A stretch of DNA of 64,000 bases, from NCBI GenBank assembly GCA_963692975.2, contig CAXMMR010000023.1, forward strand, positions 124,001 to 188,000. The letters are read 5' to 3'. Shown piece by piece: positions 32,583 through 40,419 of this stretch (the stretch's first letter is position 1; every line of letters begins with the position of its first letter). The position numbers and the translations under genes are program-made. Below the pieces are notes generated by a model, which was not told the origin of the DNA, made no database searches, and was given only the letters and a program-made list of their open reading frames with translations. Source of the stretch: CAXMMR01 sp963692975. GTDB taxonomy: Bacteria > Pseudomonadota > Alphaproteobacteria > Acetobacterales > Acetobacteraceae.

Positions 32583-33470
32583 TAGCTTCAGTTCCTGCAC
32601 GCGGCCGACCTGCAGCTCGACAGCCCACTAAGGGGGCTCGATCCGGAGGCGCCGGTTGAACGGATCCGGCGGGCCACCCGGCACGCCCTGGTCAACAGGG
32701 TCGACTTTGCTCTCGAGCGGCGGGTCGAGTTCGTGCTGCTCGCAGGCGACCTGTATGACGGCGACTAGAAAGATTGGCGCACCGCTCAGTTCGTGGTGCA
32801 GCAGCTCGGCCGCTTACTGCGGGACGGCATCGAGGTCGTCGCCATCAGCGGCAATCACGACACGGCGAAGGTGCTCTCCCTCCGCGTGCCCGTGCCCGGA
32901 TTGATGGGGACCGACAAGCCCGGCAACCGCCTGCTGGAACGCGCGCCCGTTGCTGTGCATGGTCAAGGGTTCGAGATTGCGGCCACCTCGACCAACCTGG
33001 CACTCGGCTACCGAACCCGTGAACGGCCTGTTCAACATCGGCCTGCTGCACACCGCCTGCGGCTTCGGCACCCATAAAAACTATGCGCCATGCGGCGTCG
33101 ATGATCTGGTGCGCAAAGGATACGACGATTGGGCGCTTGGTCACGTTCACACGCGGGCCGAGCTGCTCCGCGATCCTTGGATCGTCTTCCCTGGCAACCT
33201 GCAGGGTCGCCACATCAACGAGGCGGGACCGCGCGGCGCGACGCTGGTGACGGTCAGCCACGGGCGCGTCGCCTCCGTCGCGTCTCATGCACTGGATGTC
33301 CTGCGCTGGGGACGCCTCTCCGTCGACGCAACCGGAGCGGCGACGCGCGACGATGTGCTGAACCGCGCTGGAGTCCTGCTCGACAGCGCGGTCCTCGAAG
33401 CTGAAGGACGTTTGCTCGTCGTCCGGGTCATGGTCTCGGGTGATTGCACGGCGCACGCCGAGCTCGTCGG
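32583..33470 (+). pseudogene. SbcD/YhaO-like DNA repair exonuclease (metallophosphoesterase), pseudogene
   Basis: Remnant of an SbcD-type nuclease. Recognisable blocks: FLHAADLQLDSPLRGLDPEA, VLLAGDLYDGD, AISGNHDTAKVLSL, then in another frame NGLFNIGLLHTACG, DDLVRKGYDDWALGHVHTRA and FPGNLQGRHINEAGPRGATL. Lesions: no in-frame start codon (a TAG directly precedes the first block), TAG at 32766-32768 where Trp (TGG) is expected in DGD-x-KDW, and a frameshift near 33010. The 3' end stops abruptly near 33470, where an unrelated fragment begins in antisense. Metal-binding residues are preserved, so decay is relatively recent. The partner sbcC/yhaN gene is absent. Confidence 0.82.
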
Positions 33471-33625
33471 CTCAGCTTCGCCTTTTGCGGCACGATGTTG
33501 GCCAGCGAGAAGCTCTGCTCCTGCGCCGTTTCGGTCGGCATGTCGCCGCTCGGCGTCGTTTGGCCGCGGTTAAAGCCGGACCGGCGATAGTCGGCGAGCT
33601 GCGCCTGGTCGGCTTCGGGTAAGCG
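33467..33625 (-). pseudogene. Fragment of NucA-type DNA/RNA non-specific endonuclease
   Basis: About 50 codons reading RLPEADQAQLADYRRSGFNR, then GQTTPSGDMPTETAQEQSFS and LANIVPQKAKLS. This matches the active-site region of NUC1/NucA endonucleases, DRGHxxPSGDM...SFSLANxxPQ. The catalytic DRGH is altered to NRGQ, so the His is lost. Both ends are abrupt, with the sbcD-like remnant on one side and an MFS fragment on the other. Confidence 0.7.
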
Positions 33626-34000
33626 ACGTGGTCGAAGCGATGACGGACAGCGACATGGCGGCAAACAGGATCGTCCAGCCGATCGTGCGCGCGAACGGGA
33701 TCGCCGCGACGCTGGCAACGAGGCACGCCGTCGCGGCGACCGCGAGCCGGCGGCCGCCTCCGGAGATCCGTCCTCGCAGCAGACGGTCGCTCGCATGGCC
33801 GACGACCAGGCAGGACGCAGCTGCGACGGCGTAGGGGACGGCACCCAGAGTCGCACACCGGCGATGGGAACATCGAGCCCGTGGCGCCGGTAACTCGGCA
33901 GCCGGGTGAGGAAGAGGTACTGGGCGTAGACGTTGCAGCCCTGAGTCAGGGCCACGCCCCAAAGCCCGGTCCCCGTGCGTAGCAGGCGGAACAGGCCGCT
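33626..34000 (-). pseudogene. Fragment of an MFS transporter
   Basis: Two frames joined near 33855: GVALTQGCNVYAQYLFLTRL then ATLGAVPYAVAAASCLVVGH, SDRLLRG, and VASVAAIPFARTIGWTILFA. This is a C-terminal-half segment of a 12-TM major facilitator (anion:cation symporter-like), with helices 7-9. Both ends are truncated and there is a frameshift, so no function remains. Confidence 0.65.
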
Positions 34001-34002
34001 GG

Positions 34003-34581
34003 GTGTCGGAGGTGCGCACCGAGACGATCGCCGCCGTGGCGCACGAGGTGATGGCCGAGCATGGCCGGATTGACATCCTGGTGTGCAACGCCGGCATCGT
34101 CGTCTCCGAGATCAAGGCCGAGGCGCTCGGCGACGCGACTTGGCTGCGGCACATGGACGTGAACTTGAACGGCGTGTTCCGGTGCTGTCGTGAGTTTGGT
34201 CGAGTCATGCTCGCTCAGGGTCGCGGTGCGATCGTGAACATCGGTTCGATGGCGGGCTCGATCGTGGTGCGGCCGCAGGAGCAGGCGGCCTACAACGCCT
34301 CCGAGGCCGGCGTGCACCACCTCACCCGCTCGCTCGCCGCGGAGTGGGCGTTGCGCGGCGTGCGGGTCAACGCGGTGGCGCCGACCTATGTCGAGACGCC
34401 GCTGACGGGTTTCGGCATGGGCAAGCTGGAGCTCTACGATTAGTGGCTGGCCAATACGCCGATGGGGCGCGTCGAACAGCCGGAGGTGGTCGCCTCGGTG
34501 ATGCATGTTCTCGCCTCGGACGCAGCGAGTCTGGTGACGGGGAGCATCGTTTATGCGGATGCCGGGTATGCGCTTTGGTAG
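34003..34581 (+). pseudogene. Short-chain dehydrogenase/reductase (SDR) pseudogene
   Basis: C-terminal three quarters of a classical SDR: IDILVCNAGIVVSE, IVNIGSMAGS, QAAYNASEAGVHHL and VRVNAVAPTYVETPL. The N-terminal Rossmann motif (GxxxGIG) is missing. The YxxxK active site reads YNASE, so the catalytic Lys is Glu. A TAG at 34441-34443 interrupts the last part, which continues WLANTPMGRVEQPEVVASV and ends SIVYADAGYALW at 34581. Three independent defects make it non-functional. It resembles sugar/polyol-type SDRs. Confidence 0.85.
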
Positions 34582-34611
34582 CGTAGGGCGCACTGAGCGG
34601 GGCGCAGTGAA

Positions 34612-34660
34612 GCAAGCGCTTCTTTTTTGAAAAAAGAAGCAAAAACTTTTGTTACTTAAC
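34612..34660. repeat. F2 half element (left arm)
   Basis: AAGCGCTTCTTTTTTGAAAA hairpin and CAAAAACTTTTG, at the 3' end of the truncated LplT-like gene. The matching right arm is 480 bp away at 35139-35195 rather than the usual 60-150 bp. Confidence 0.8.
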
Positions 34661-35110
34661 GCGTTTTGCGTTCGGCAGAGTGACTAGCATCACTGGTGCG
34701 GCCAGCAGGATGCCGTATTTCACCGGCCCGAACAGCGCGGCGATGACGCCCGACGCCAGCAGGGCGCCAAGCACGACCACCAATTGCCCGACCACCAGGC
34801 CAATCGCGGCGATGACGGCGACGAGCAGTTCGCCCAGGGGCAGGCGGGCCATAAGCCTCGCCTTATCCATGCGATCGGCAAGCTCGCCGCCGAGGCCGGA
34901 CAGCACGATCGTCGGCGCAACGAAGGTGGCGGTCGCCGCGGCGACGATCCAGCCGGAGCCGGTGGCGGCGAACAGCGCCAGGGCGGCCAGCGTGTTGCGC
35001 AGCAGGTTGTCGCCCAGGGCGGCGAAGAATTGGCTGAGGAAGATCGGGCGGAAGCTGCGGTCGGCGAGGAGCGGACGGGTCACCGGCGGTTGATTCCGCG
35101 TTTGCTGCAT
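34652..35110 (-). CDS. Truncated LplT-like MFS lysophospholipid transporter (N-terminal third)
   Basis: 152-residue fragment of an LplT/acyl-ACP-synthetase-linked MFS transporter (lysophospholipid flippase). The N terminus MQQTRNQPPV, then SFRPIFLSQFFAALGDNLLR, IVLSGLGGELADRMDKARLM (motif A-like) and AALFGPVKYGIL are well conserved, so about four TM helices are present. Full-length proteins have about 400 residues or more; here the similarity ends after KYGIL, and a short tail ends in ANAKRVK-like residues at an F2 arm. It might still be translated, but transport function is unlikely. The start at 35110 is divergent from the LacI gene. Confidence 0.7.
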   Translation of the reverse strand: MQQTRNQPPVTRPLLADRSFRPIFLSQFFAALGDNLLRNTLAALALFAATGSGWIVAAATATFVAPTIVLSGLGGELADRMDKARLMARLPLGELLVAVIAAIGLVVGQLVVVLGALLASGVIAALFGPVKYGILLAAPVMLVTLPNAKRVK

Positions 35111-35138
35111 AGAAGTCCTTGCCGGCTTGAGACGCGAC

Positions 35139-35195
35139 AGCGGAACCAAAGTTTTTGCTTCTTTTTTCCAAAAAAGAAGCGCTTGCTTTCGTCGA
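35139..35195. repeat. F2 half element (right arm)
   Basis: CAAAGTTTTTGCTTC, CTTCTTTTTT/AAAAAAGAAG and GCGCTTGCTTTCG. It lies 22 bp upstream of the LacI start, so in this position it would sit between promoter and gene, or inside the promoter region. Confidence 0.8.
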
Positions 35196-35216
35196 CACGC
35201 CCAAACAGACAGGTGC

Positions 35217-36266
35217 ATGGCGCAGCGGATCAGCTCCGAGGATGTGGCAAGGCTTGCCGGCGTGTCGCGCTCCGCGGTCTCGCGCGCCTATACCGAGGGC
35301 GCCTACATCGCGGGCGAGACGCGCCGCAAGGTGCTGGCGGCTGCCGAGCAGCTAGGTTATTTCCCAAACGCGATCGCTCGCAGCCTGATCACCAGCCGCA
35401 CGCGCATCGTCGGCATCGTCACCGCGACGCTGGACAACCCGTTCTATGCAGCCTGTCTCGAAGCCATTGGGCTGCTGCTGCAGGAGCAGGGCCTGGCCAG
35501 CCTCGTCCTGCTGGCCTCCAACCTCGACGACACTGACCGCCTGCTCGCCAAACTGCTGACCTACCAGGTGGACGCCGTGATCCTGACCGCCGCCGCCCGC
35601 TCCTCGACGGTGAGCGCACAATGCGCGCGCGCCGGCAAGCCCGTGGTGCTGCTCAACCGTTACATCGATGCGGATCACGTAACATCGGTCGTCAGCGACA
35701 ATGTCGGCGGGGGGCGCGACGTGGCGCGCCATTTGGTTCAGGCCGGCTATCGCCGTATCGCGTTCATCTCTGGCCTGCAGGGGACCTCCGACGGCCGGGA
35801 CCGCATGCGCGGCTTCCGCAACGCCATGATCGAGCTCGGCCGAGCCGACCTGCCCGTCGCCGACGGCTTCTACAGCCATGACGGCGCGGCGATCGCAGCA
35901 CGCCGTCTGCTCGACGCTCATCCGCCGCCGGATGCCATTTTCTGCGCCAACGACGTGATGGCCGCCGCCTGCATCGACGTGATCCGCGACGAGCGTGGCC
36001 TGCGCATACCGCACGACGTCGCCGTGGTGGGCTACGATAATTCGAGCCTGGCCCGCTGGCCCGCCTACGGCATCACCTCGGTCGACCAAAACATCCCCGA
36101 ACTGGCGCGCCTTGCCGTCGAGGTGCTGACCGACAACGGCGCTATCAGCACCCGGAACGACAGCGCGGCTGCTGGCCAGCCGGTCCGCCATCTCGTCGTG
36201 CCGCCGCGCCTCGTCGTTCGTGGTTCCAGCGATCCACGATTGACAGCCGGATCGTTGCATCCATAG
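35217..36266 (+). CDS. LacI family transcriptional regulator
   Basis: 349-residue sugar-responsive repressor. The N-terminal HTH is SSEDVARLAGVSRSAVSRAY with the hinge helix NAIARSLITSRTRIVGIV; the effector domain is periplasmic-binding-protein-like, with DNPFYAACLEAIG, a VSDNVGGGRDVARHLVQAGY segment and FCANDVMAAACIDVIRDERG. The start at 35217 (MAQRISSEDV) is the family start; the frame extends upstream through an F2 arm. It precedes an ABC binding protein and permease set on the same strand, which it presumably controls. A perfect 6+6 dyad at 36268-36283 is a candidate operator. The inducer is probably a pentose, pentitol or nucleoside-derived sugar (inference). Confidence 0.94.
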   Translation: MAQRISSEDVARLAGVSRSAVSRAYTEGAYIAGETRRKVLAAAEQLGYFPNAIARSLITSRTRIVGIVTATLDNPFYAACLEAIGLLLQEQGLASLVLLASNLDDTDRLLAKLLTYQVDAVILTAAARSSTVSAQCARAGKPVVLLNRYIDADHVTSVVSDNVGGGRDVARHLVQAGYRRIAFISGLQGTSDGRDRMRGFRNAMIELGRADLPVADGFYSHDGAAIAARRLLDAHPPPDAIFCANDVMAAACIDVIRDERGLRIPHDVAVVGYDNSSLARWPAYGITSVDQNIPELARLAVEVLTDNGAISTRNDSAAAGQPVRHLVVPPRLVVRGSSDPRLTAGSLHP

Positions 36267-36267
36267 A

Positions 36268-36283
36268 CTGCACGCGTGTGCAG
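36268..36283. promoter_or_regulatory. Candidate LacI-type operator
   Basis: CTGCACGCGTGTGCAG: perfect 6-bp arms around GCGT, 35 bp before the start of the binding protein gene and just after the LacI stop. The position and GC-centred symmetry fit a LacI-family site; a terminator is the alternative, but no T-run follows. Confidence 0.5.
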
Positions 36284-36318
36284 ACCGGGGAAACCGGCAC
36301 CCGGGCGGGGAAAAGCGG

Positions 36319-37596
36319 ATGGTTCAATCGTCGCGTCTTGGAGCGCGTGTCTCGCTGATCGCGTTCGCTTTGCTATCGGCCATCGGCTGGGCCGGGAGCG
36401 CGGGTGCCGTGACGCTGAACTTCCTGGCAGCCGAGCGGCCGGAGGTGTTCAAACCCGTGATCGCCGCTTTCGAGGCCGCCAATCCCGGAACGACCGTGGC
36501 TTACACGCAAGTTCCGTTCGATAGTCTGAACGCACAGATTCAAGCCAGGGTGGGGTCACAGGATCCTGGTATCGACGTTTACGCTGCCGACACACCACGC
36601 ATTCCCGCCTTCGCCTCGCGCGGGTTCCTGCTCGATCTGAGCCCTTATGAGGCGCAGATCGAGGCAACCGCAAGCCGGACCGCCGTCGGGGCTATCAGTG
36701 CAGATGGCAAGCTTTGGGCGTTTCCGATGTGGAGCTCCACGCAGCTTCTGTTCTTTAATCTGGACCTGCTCGCCAAGGCTGGCGTGCCGCCGCCTTCGGC
36801 GGCAATCACCACGCGGCTGACCTGGGACGCGATGCTTGACGACGCAGTGCGGGCGCAGAAGGCGGGCAGCCGCTGGGGATTCACCTTCGAGCAGGTCGAT
36901 CGCTACTACCAGCTTCAGCCGTTGTTCGAGAGTGCGAACGCCGGCTCCGGGCTGAGCGGGCCGGGCCTGCTCACGCCCGACATCACTGGGCCGGCCTGGA
37001 TCAAGACGGCGGCGTGGTATGGCGCGCTGTTCGCCAGCGGGCTGTCACCGCGCGGCGTCTCGCCGGAGCAGACGCCAGATCTGTTCGCCAATGGGCAGGT
37101 GGCATTTTTTGTCGGCGGGCCTTGGAACTTCGACAAGTTCGATGCTGCCGCCAAGCTGCATTTTGGGATCGCGCCAGTCCCGTATTTTACCGGTGGCCAT
37201 CCGGCGACACCGACCGGTTCCTGGGCGATCGGCGTCAACCCCTACGCCGCCCACAAGGACGCCGCGGTCAGGTTCGCCGAGTTTCTTTCGGTTGATCCCG
37301 AGGGTAACTTCCTGACCGTGTCAGCCAACCCGCTGCCGCCGACCAACCGGGCGGCATATGCGCGCTACATCGCCAGGATCGCCGGGCTGTCGCACAGCAT
37401 TGGTCCCGCAGCGCGTGACATCATCACCTACGAGATGGCCAATACCGCCGTGCAACGCCCTCGCAGCGTCGGCTACGTTGCGTTCGAAGACGTTATGAAC
37501 CACATCTTCAGCGACATCCGCAACGGGGCTGATCCGTCCGCCGCGCTGGCGGCTGCACAGTCGCAACTGACGTCTACGCTTGCCCGCGTGCGGTGA
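36319..37596 (+). CDS. Sugar ABC transporter substrate-binding protein
   Basis: 425-residue periplasmic binding protein (family 1). The Sec signal peptide ends near GSAGA (residues 1-34); the mature protein begins VTLNFLAAERPEVFKPVIAA. Family features: GIDVYAADTPRIPAFASRG, LWAFPMWSSTQLLFFNLDLL, TPDLFANGQVAFFVGGPWNF and GSWAIGVNPYAAHKDAAVRF. Its stop overlaps the GTG start of the first permease gene (37593). With the two permeases it makes ABC set 1 of this locus. The only visible ATPase gene is on the opposite strand at 41543-42664. The substrate is likely a carbohydrate. Confidence 0.93.
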   Translation: MVQSSRLGARVSLIAFALLSAIGWAGSAGAVTLNFLAAERPEVFKPVIAAFEAANPGTTVAYTQVPFDSLNAQIQARVGSQDPGIDVYAADTPRIPAFASRGFLLDLSPYEAQIEATASRTAVGAISADGKLWAFPMWSSTQLLFFNLDLLAKAGVPPPSAAITTRLTWDAMLDDAVRAQKAGSRWGFTFEQVDRYYQLQPLFESANAGSGLSGPGLLTPDITGPAWIKTAAWYGALFASGLSPRGVSPEQTPDLFANGQVAFFVGGPWNFDKFDAAAKLHFGIAPVPYFTGGHPATPTGSWAIGVNPYAAHKDAAVRFAEFLSVDPEGNFLTVSANPLPPTNRAAYARYIARIAGLSHSIGPAARDIITYEMANTAVQRPRSVGYVAFEDVMNHIFSDIRNGADPSAALAAAQSQLTSTLARVR

Positions 37597-38474
37597 GCTT
37601 GCCGCATCAGGCGAGACTGCGGATGCGGCAACACCATGACAGCCTGGCCGCGGCGGTTTTCCTCGCCCCGGCCCTCGTCGCCGTTGTCGTGCTGAGGCTT
37701 TGGCCGGCGTGCGAGGCGTTGCACGCCTCGCTGCTGGCGCCGCGGGCGATCAACTTTAGTCTGGACAATTATCGCTACATCTTTACCGATCGCACCTTTC
37801 TCAACTCACTCGAAGTGACGCTACTGTATTCGGTCGTCGTCAATCCGCTACAAATTGCGCTCGCTTTGATGCTGGCTTTGCTGCTTGCACGCGAACTGCC
37901 ACTCGTCGGTCTGTGGCGCACCCTGATCCTATTGCCGGTCGCCATACCGCAAAGCGTCTCCGCCGTGATCTGGGGCGTGGCCTTCCGCCCCGACGGCCCG
38001 CTCAACGCCGCTCTTGCCCTGTTCGGCATCGGCGCGCAGCGGTTCACGACGTCACCAGGCCAGGCGCTGGCATCGATCATCGTCGTCGTCAGCTGGATCG
38101 GCATTGGCTACTGGATGACGTTCCTGATCGCCGGTCTGCAGGAGATCCCGCCCTCGCTCTACGAGGCGGCGGCAATGGATGGTGCGAACCGGTGGCAACG
38201 CCTGCGCCACATCACCATTCCGCAGCTGAGACGTCCGCTGACGTTCGTTTTGGTCGCGAATACGGTGGCCAATCTGCTCGTCTTCGCGCCGGTGCAGATA
38301 CTGACCAAGGGCGGGCCCGACGGTGCGACCGACCTGATCATGAACGAGATCTACACCCGCGCCTTCGTCACCGGCGATACGAGCAGCGCGGCTGCCGCAT
38401 CGGTCGTGCTGGTCGTCGTGACCCTTGTCGTTGTCGCCGTGCAATTCCGGCTGATGACGCCAAGAGAACAGTGA
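37593..38474 (+). CDS. Sugar ABC transporter permease (MalF/UgpA type)
   Basis: 293-residue inner-membrane permease with six TM helices. The EAA loop that contacts the ATPase reads IPPSLYEAAAMDGANRWQRL (about 187-206), and the C-terminal region has ILTKGGPDGATDLIM. The GTG start at 37593 overlaps the binding protein stop (GTGA), a sign of translational coupling; an ATG (MRQHHDS) lies ten codons later. It pairs with the MalG-type permease 10 nt downstream. Confidence 0.93.
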   Translation: MSLPHQARLRMRQHHDSLAAAVFLAPALVAVVVLRLWPACEALHASLLAPRAINFSLDNYRYIFTDRTFLNSLEVTLLYSVVVNPLQIALALMLALLLARELPLVGLWRTLILLPVAIPQSVSAVIWGVAFRPDGPLNAALALFGIGAQRFTTSPGQALASIIVVVSWIGIGYWMTFLIAGLQEIPPSLYEAAAMDGANRWQRLRHITIPQLRRPLTFVLVANTVANLLVFAPVQILTKGGPDGATDLIMNEIYTRAFVTGDTSSAAAASVVLVVVTLVVVAVQFRLMTPREQ

Positions 38475-38484
38475 AGCGTATAGC

Positions 38485-39300
38485 ATGCGCAAGGCAACTG
38501 TCGCTGCCGTGATTGCGGCGCTGCTGTTCGCGTTTCCGTTGTGGTGGGTCGGCGTTAGTGCACTGCGGCCGACGCAGGACGTGTTCCGCTACCTGTCGCC
38601 GCTGAGCGTCTGGACTTTGCTGCCGCTCCATCCCACGCTTTCGAACATCGTCGGTCTCTGGTCGAGCCCGTTCGCGCGCGCGATCGGTAATTCGGTGCTC
38701 GTCGCCGGGCTGACCGTTGTGCTTGGCCTGGCCACCTGTTCGGCAGCGGCGTTCGCTCTCGCCGTGATCGAGTTCCCGGGTCGATCAATCGTCTTTGCTG
38801 TTCTCGTCGTGAGCTTTCTCATCCCATTCGATGCCGTTGCGGTGCCGCTCTTCGGCATTTTGCGGAGCGCCAACTTGCAAAACACCTATGCCGGCCTGGT
38901 CGTGCCGGGGATCGGTAATGGACTCGCGGTGTTCCTGCTCAGGCAGTTCTTCCTCGGCTTACCGCGCGACCTGCGCGACGCGGCACTCATGGATGGAGCG
39001 GGCTGGTTCTCGATCTATTTTCGGATTTACCTGCCGCTATCGGTGCCGGCGTTGATCAGTGCCGCGATCATTCTGTTCGTCTTTCAATGGCAGGCCTATC
39101 TGTGGCCGCTGCTGATCGCCCCCGATCCTGCCTACAAGGTTGCCTCCGTCGCGATCGCCGAGTTCGCAAGCTCTTACAACGTCGATTACGGGCTGGTCTT
39201 CGCGGGCGCCATTTTCATCTCACTCGTTCCGATGATCGTTTTGGTCGGATTTCAGAACCAGTTCAGGACCTCGGTCGCCTCTTCCGGCGGCAAGGAATGA
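38485..39300 (+). CDS. Sugar ABC transporter permease (MalG/UgpE type)
   Basis: 271-residue permease, six TM helices, second half of the heterodimeric channel. The EAA motif is LPRDLRDAALMDGAGWFSIY, and IILFVFQWQAYLWPLLIAPD follows, as in MalG/UgpE. The C terminus ends in the cytosolic KE tail. It is the third gene of the LacI-linked operon and is followed by the nucleoside hydrolase gene after 22 nt. Confidence 0.93.
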   Translation: MRKATVAAVIAALLFAFPLWWVGVSALRPTQDVFRYLSPLSVWTLLPLHPTLSNIVGLWSSPFARAIGNSVLVAGLTVVLGLATCSAAAFALAVIEFPGRSIVFAVLVVSFLIPFDAVAVPLFGILRSANLQNTYAGLVVPGIGNGLAVFLLRQFFLGLPRDLRDAALMDGAGWFSIYFRIYLPLSVPALISAAIILFVFQWQAYLWPLLIAPDPAYKVASVAIAEFASSYNVDYGLVFAGAIFISLVPMIVLVGFQNQFRTSVASSGGKE

Positions 39301-39322
39301 CAGCGACAAAGGAACATCGATC

Positions 39323-40315
39323 ATGCGCGTGATCTTCGACACCGATCCCGGCAACGGCTATCCGGCCACCGACATCGACGATGGCCTGGCACTCGGGCTG
39401 ATCCTGAACAGTCCCGAACTGACGCTCGAGGCGGTGACGATCGTGGGCGGCAACACGCCGGTCGAGCTTGGCCAGGCATGCGCGCTGACGATGCTCGAAC
39501 TCGCCGGCTCGAGCGTCCCAGTTTTTCGCGGCAGCACCCGGCCGATCCTGGAGGACCAGACGGTCTGGCGCCGTGAGCTCGATGGGCGGGGCAAGAGCAG
39601 CCTTGCCGCCGATCTATGGCAGGGCATCGGGCCGCCGCGGCCGTCACGTCGCGCCGAGATGGAGCTGGCGGCCAACGCGATCGTCCGCCTGGCCAATGAC
39701 AAGGCTGGGGCGTTGACGATCATCGCGGTCGGCCCACTCACGAACATCGCCGTCGCGATGTTGCTCGACCCGCTGCTGGCCTCCAAGGTCGAGCGCATCA
39801 TCATTATGGGCGGCAATTTCGGCGTCTGGCATCAATTGCAGGAGCTGAATTTCAATTACGATCCGGAGGCGGCACGAATTGTTCTCACCTCGGGCGCGCG
39901 GATCACGCTGGTGCCGCTGGACACCACGCTCAAGACGTTTCTGACGCTGGCGCAAAATCAGCGGCTCAGCCGGTCCGAGCGGCCGCTCACGCGGTTCCTC
40001 GGCATCACGAGCGAGCCCTGGATCCGCTGGGTCGCCGGTCGTGAGAACCGGGACGGATGCGCCTTGCACGATCCGCTGGCGGTCGCCGCACTGATCGATC
40101 CTTCACTGGTGACCCTCGGGCGGGTGCGCGTCGATGTCGAGCTGAATGGCCGGCTGACACGCGGCCGCGCGGTCTCCTGGGCGGTCGACGATACGGGCCT
40201 GAAGGAAGGCTTGGACTTGCACGCACTGCCGCCGATCGAGGTGGCGACGGGTGTCGACAACGACCGCTTCGTCGCGTTTCTGCTCGGAAGATTGGCGAAT
40301 GAGCCGGACGCTTAG
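39323..40315 (+). CDS. Nucleoside hydrolase (IunH family)
   Basis: 330-residue N-ribohydrolase-fold protein, which splits the N-glycosidic bond of ribonucleosides to base and ribose using a Ca ion. The calcium-binding N terminus reads DTDPGNGYPATDIDDGLALG, an extended form of the usual DTDPGIDD with about seven extra residues between the aspartates. IIIMGGNFGVWHQLQELNFN supplies the mid-motif with Asn, and DGCALHDPLAVAALIDP the C-terminal Asp/His. It is the last gene of the LacI-controlled ABC operon, suggesting that the transported compound is a nucleoside or another N- or O-pentoside. The unusual loop means the substrate may differ from classic nucleosides. Confidence 0.88.
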   Translation: MRVIFDTDPGNGYPATDIDDGLALGLILNSPELTLEAVTIVGGNTPVELGQACALTMLELAGSSVPVFRGSTRPILEDQTVWRRELDGRGKSSLAADLWQGIGPPRPSRRAEMELAANAIVRLANDKAGALTIIAVGPLTNIAVAMLLDPLLASKVERIIIMGGNFGVWHQLQELNFNYDPEAARIVLTSGARITLVPLDTTLKTFLTLAQNQRLSRSERPLTRFLGITSEPWIRWVAGRENRDGCALHDPLAVAALIDPSLVTLGRVRVDVELNGRLTRGRAVSWAVDDTGLKEGLDLHALPPIEVATGVDNDRFVAFLLGRLANEPDA

Positions 40316-40320
40316 CGCGG

Positions 40321-40376
40321 CGCCCAGGCCGCGACGCCCAGGCCGCGACGCCCAGGCCGCGACGCCCAGGCCGCCG
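40321..40376. repeat. 14-bp tandem repeat, four copies
   Basis: Direct repeat of CGCCCAGGCCGCGA, three perfect copies and one variant, between the nucleoside hydrolase stop and the RBS of the dehydrogenase gene. It does not resemble F1 or F2. It may be a replication-slippage tract; no function is visible. Confidence 0.85.
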
Positions 40377-40419
40377 ATGTGCTAGAAGCAGGCACGCACG
40401 GCTGCAAAGGAGTGACGAC

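Noticed and set aside
34441..34443. TAG in the SDR remnant as a possible recoded codon
   Set aside because: The gene also lacks its N terminus and the catalytic Lys, so simple decay explains it.
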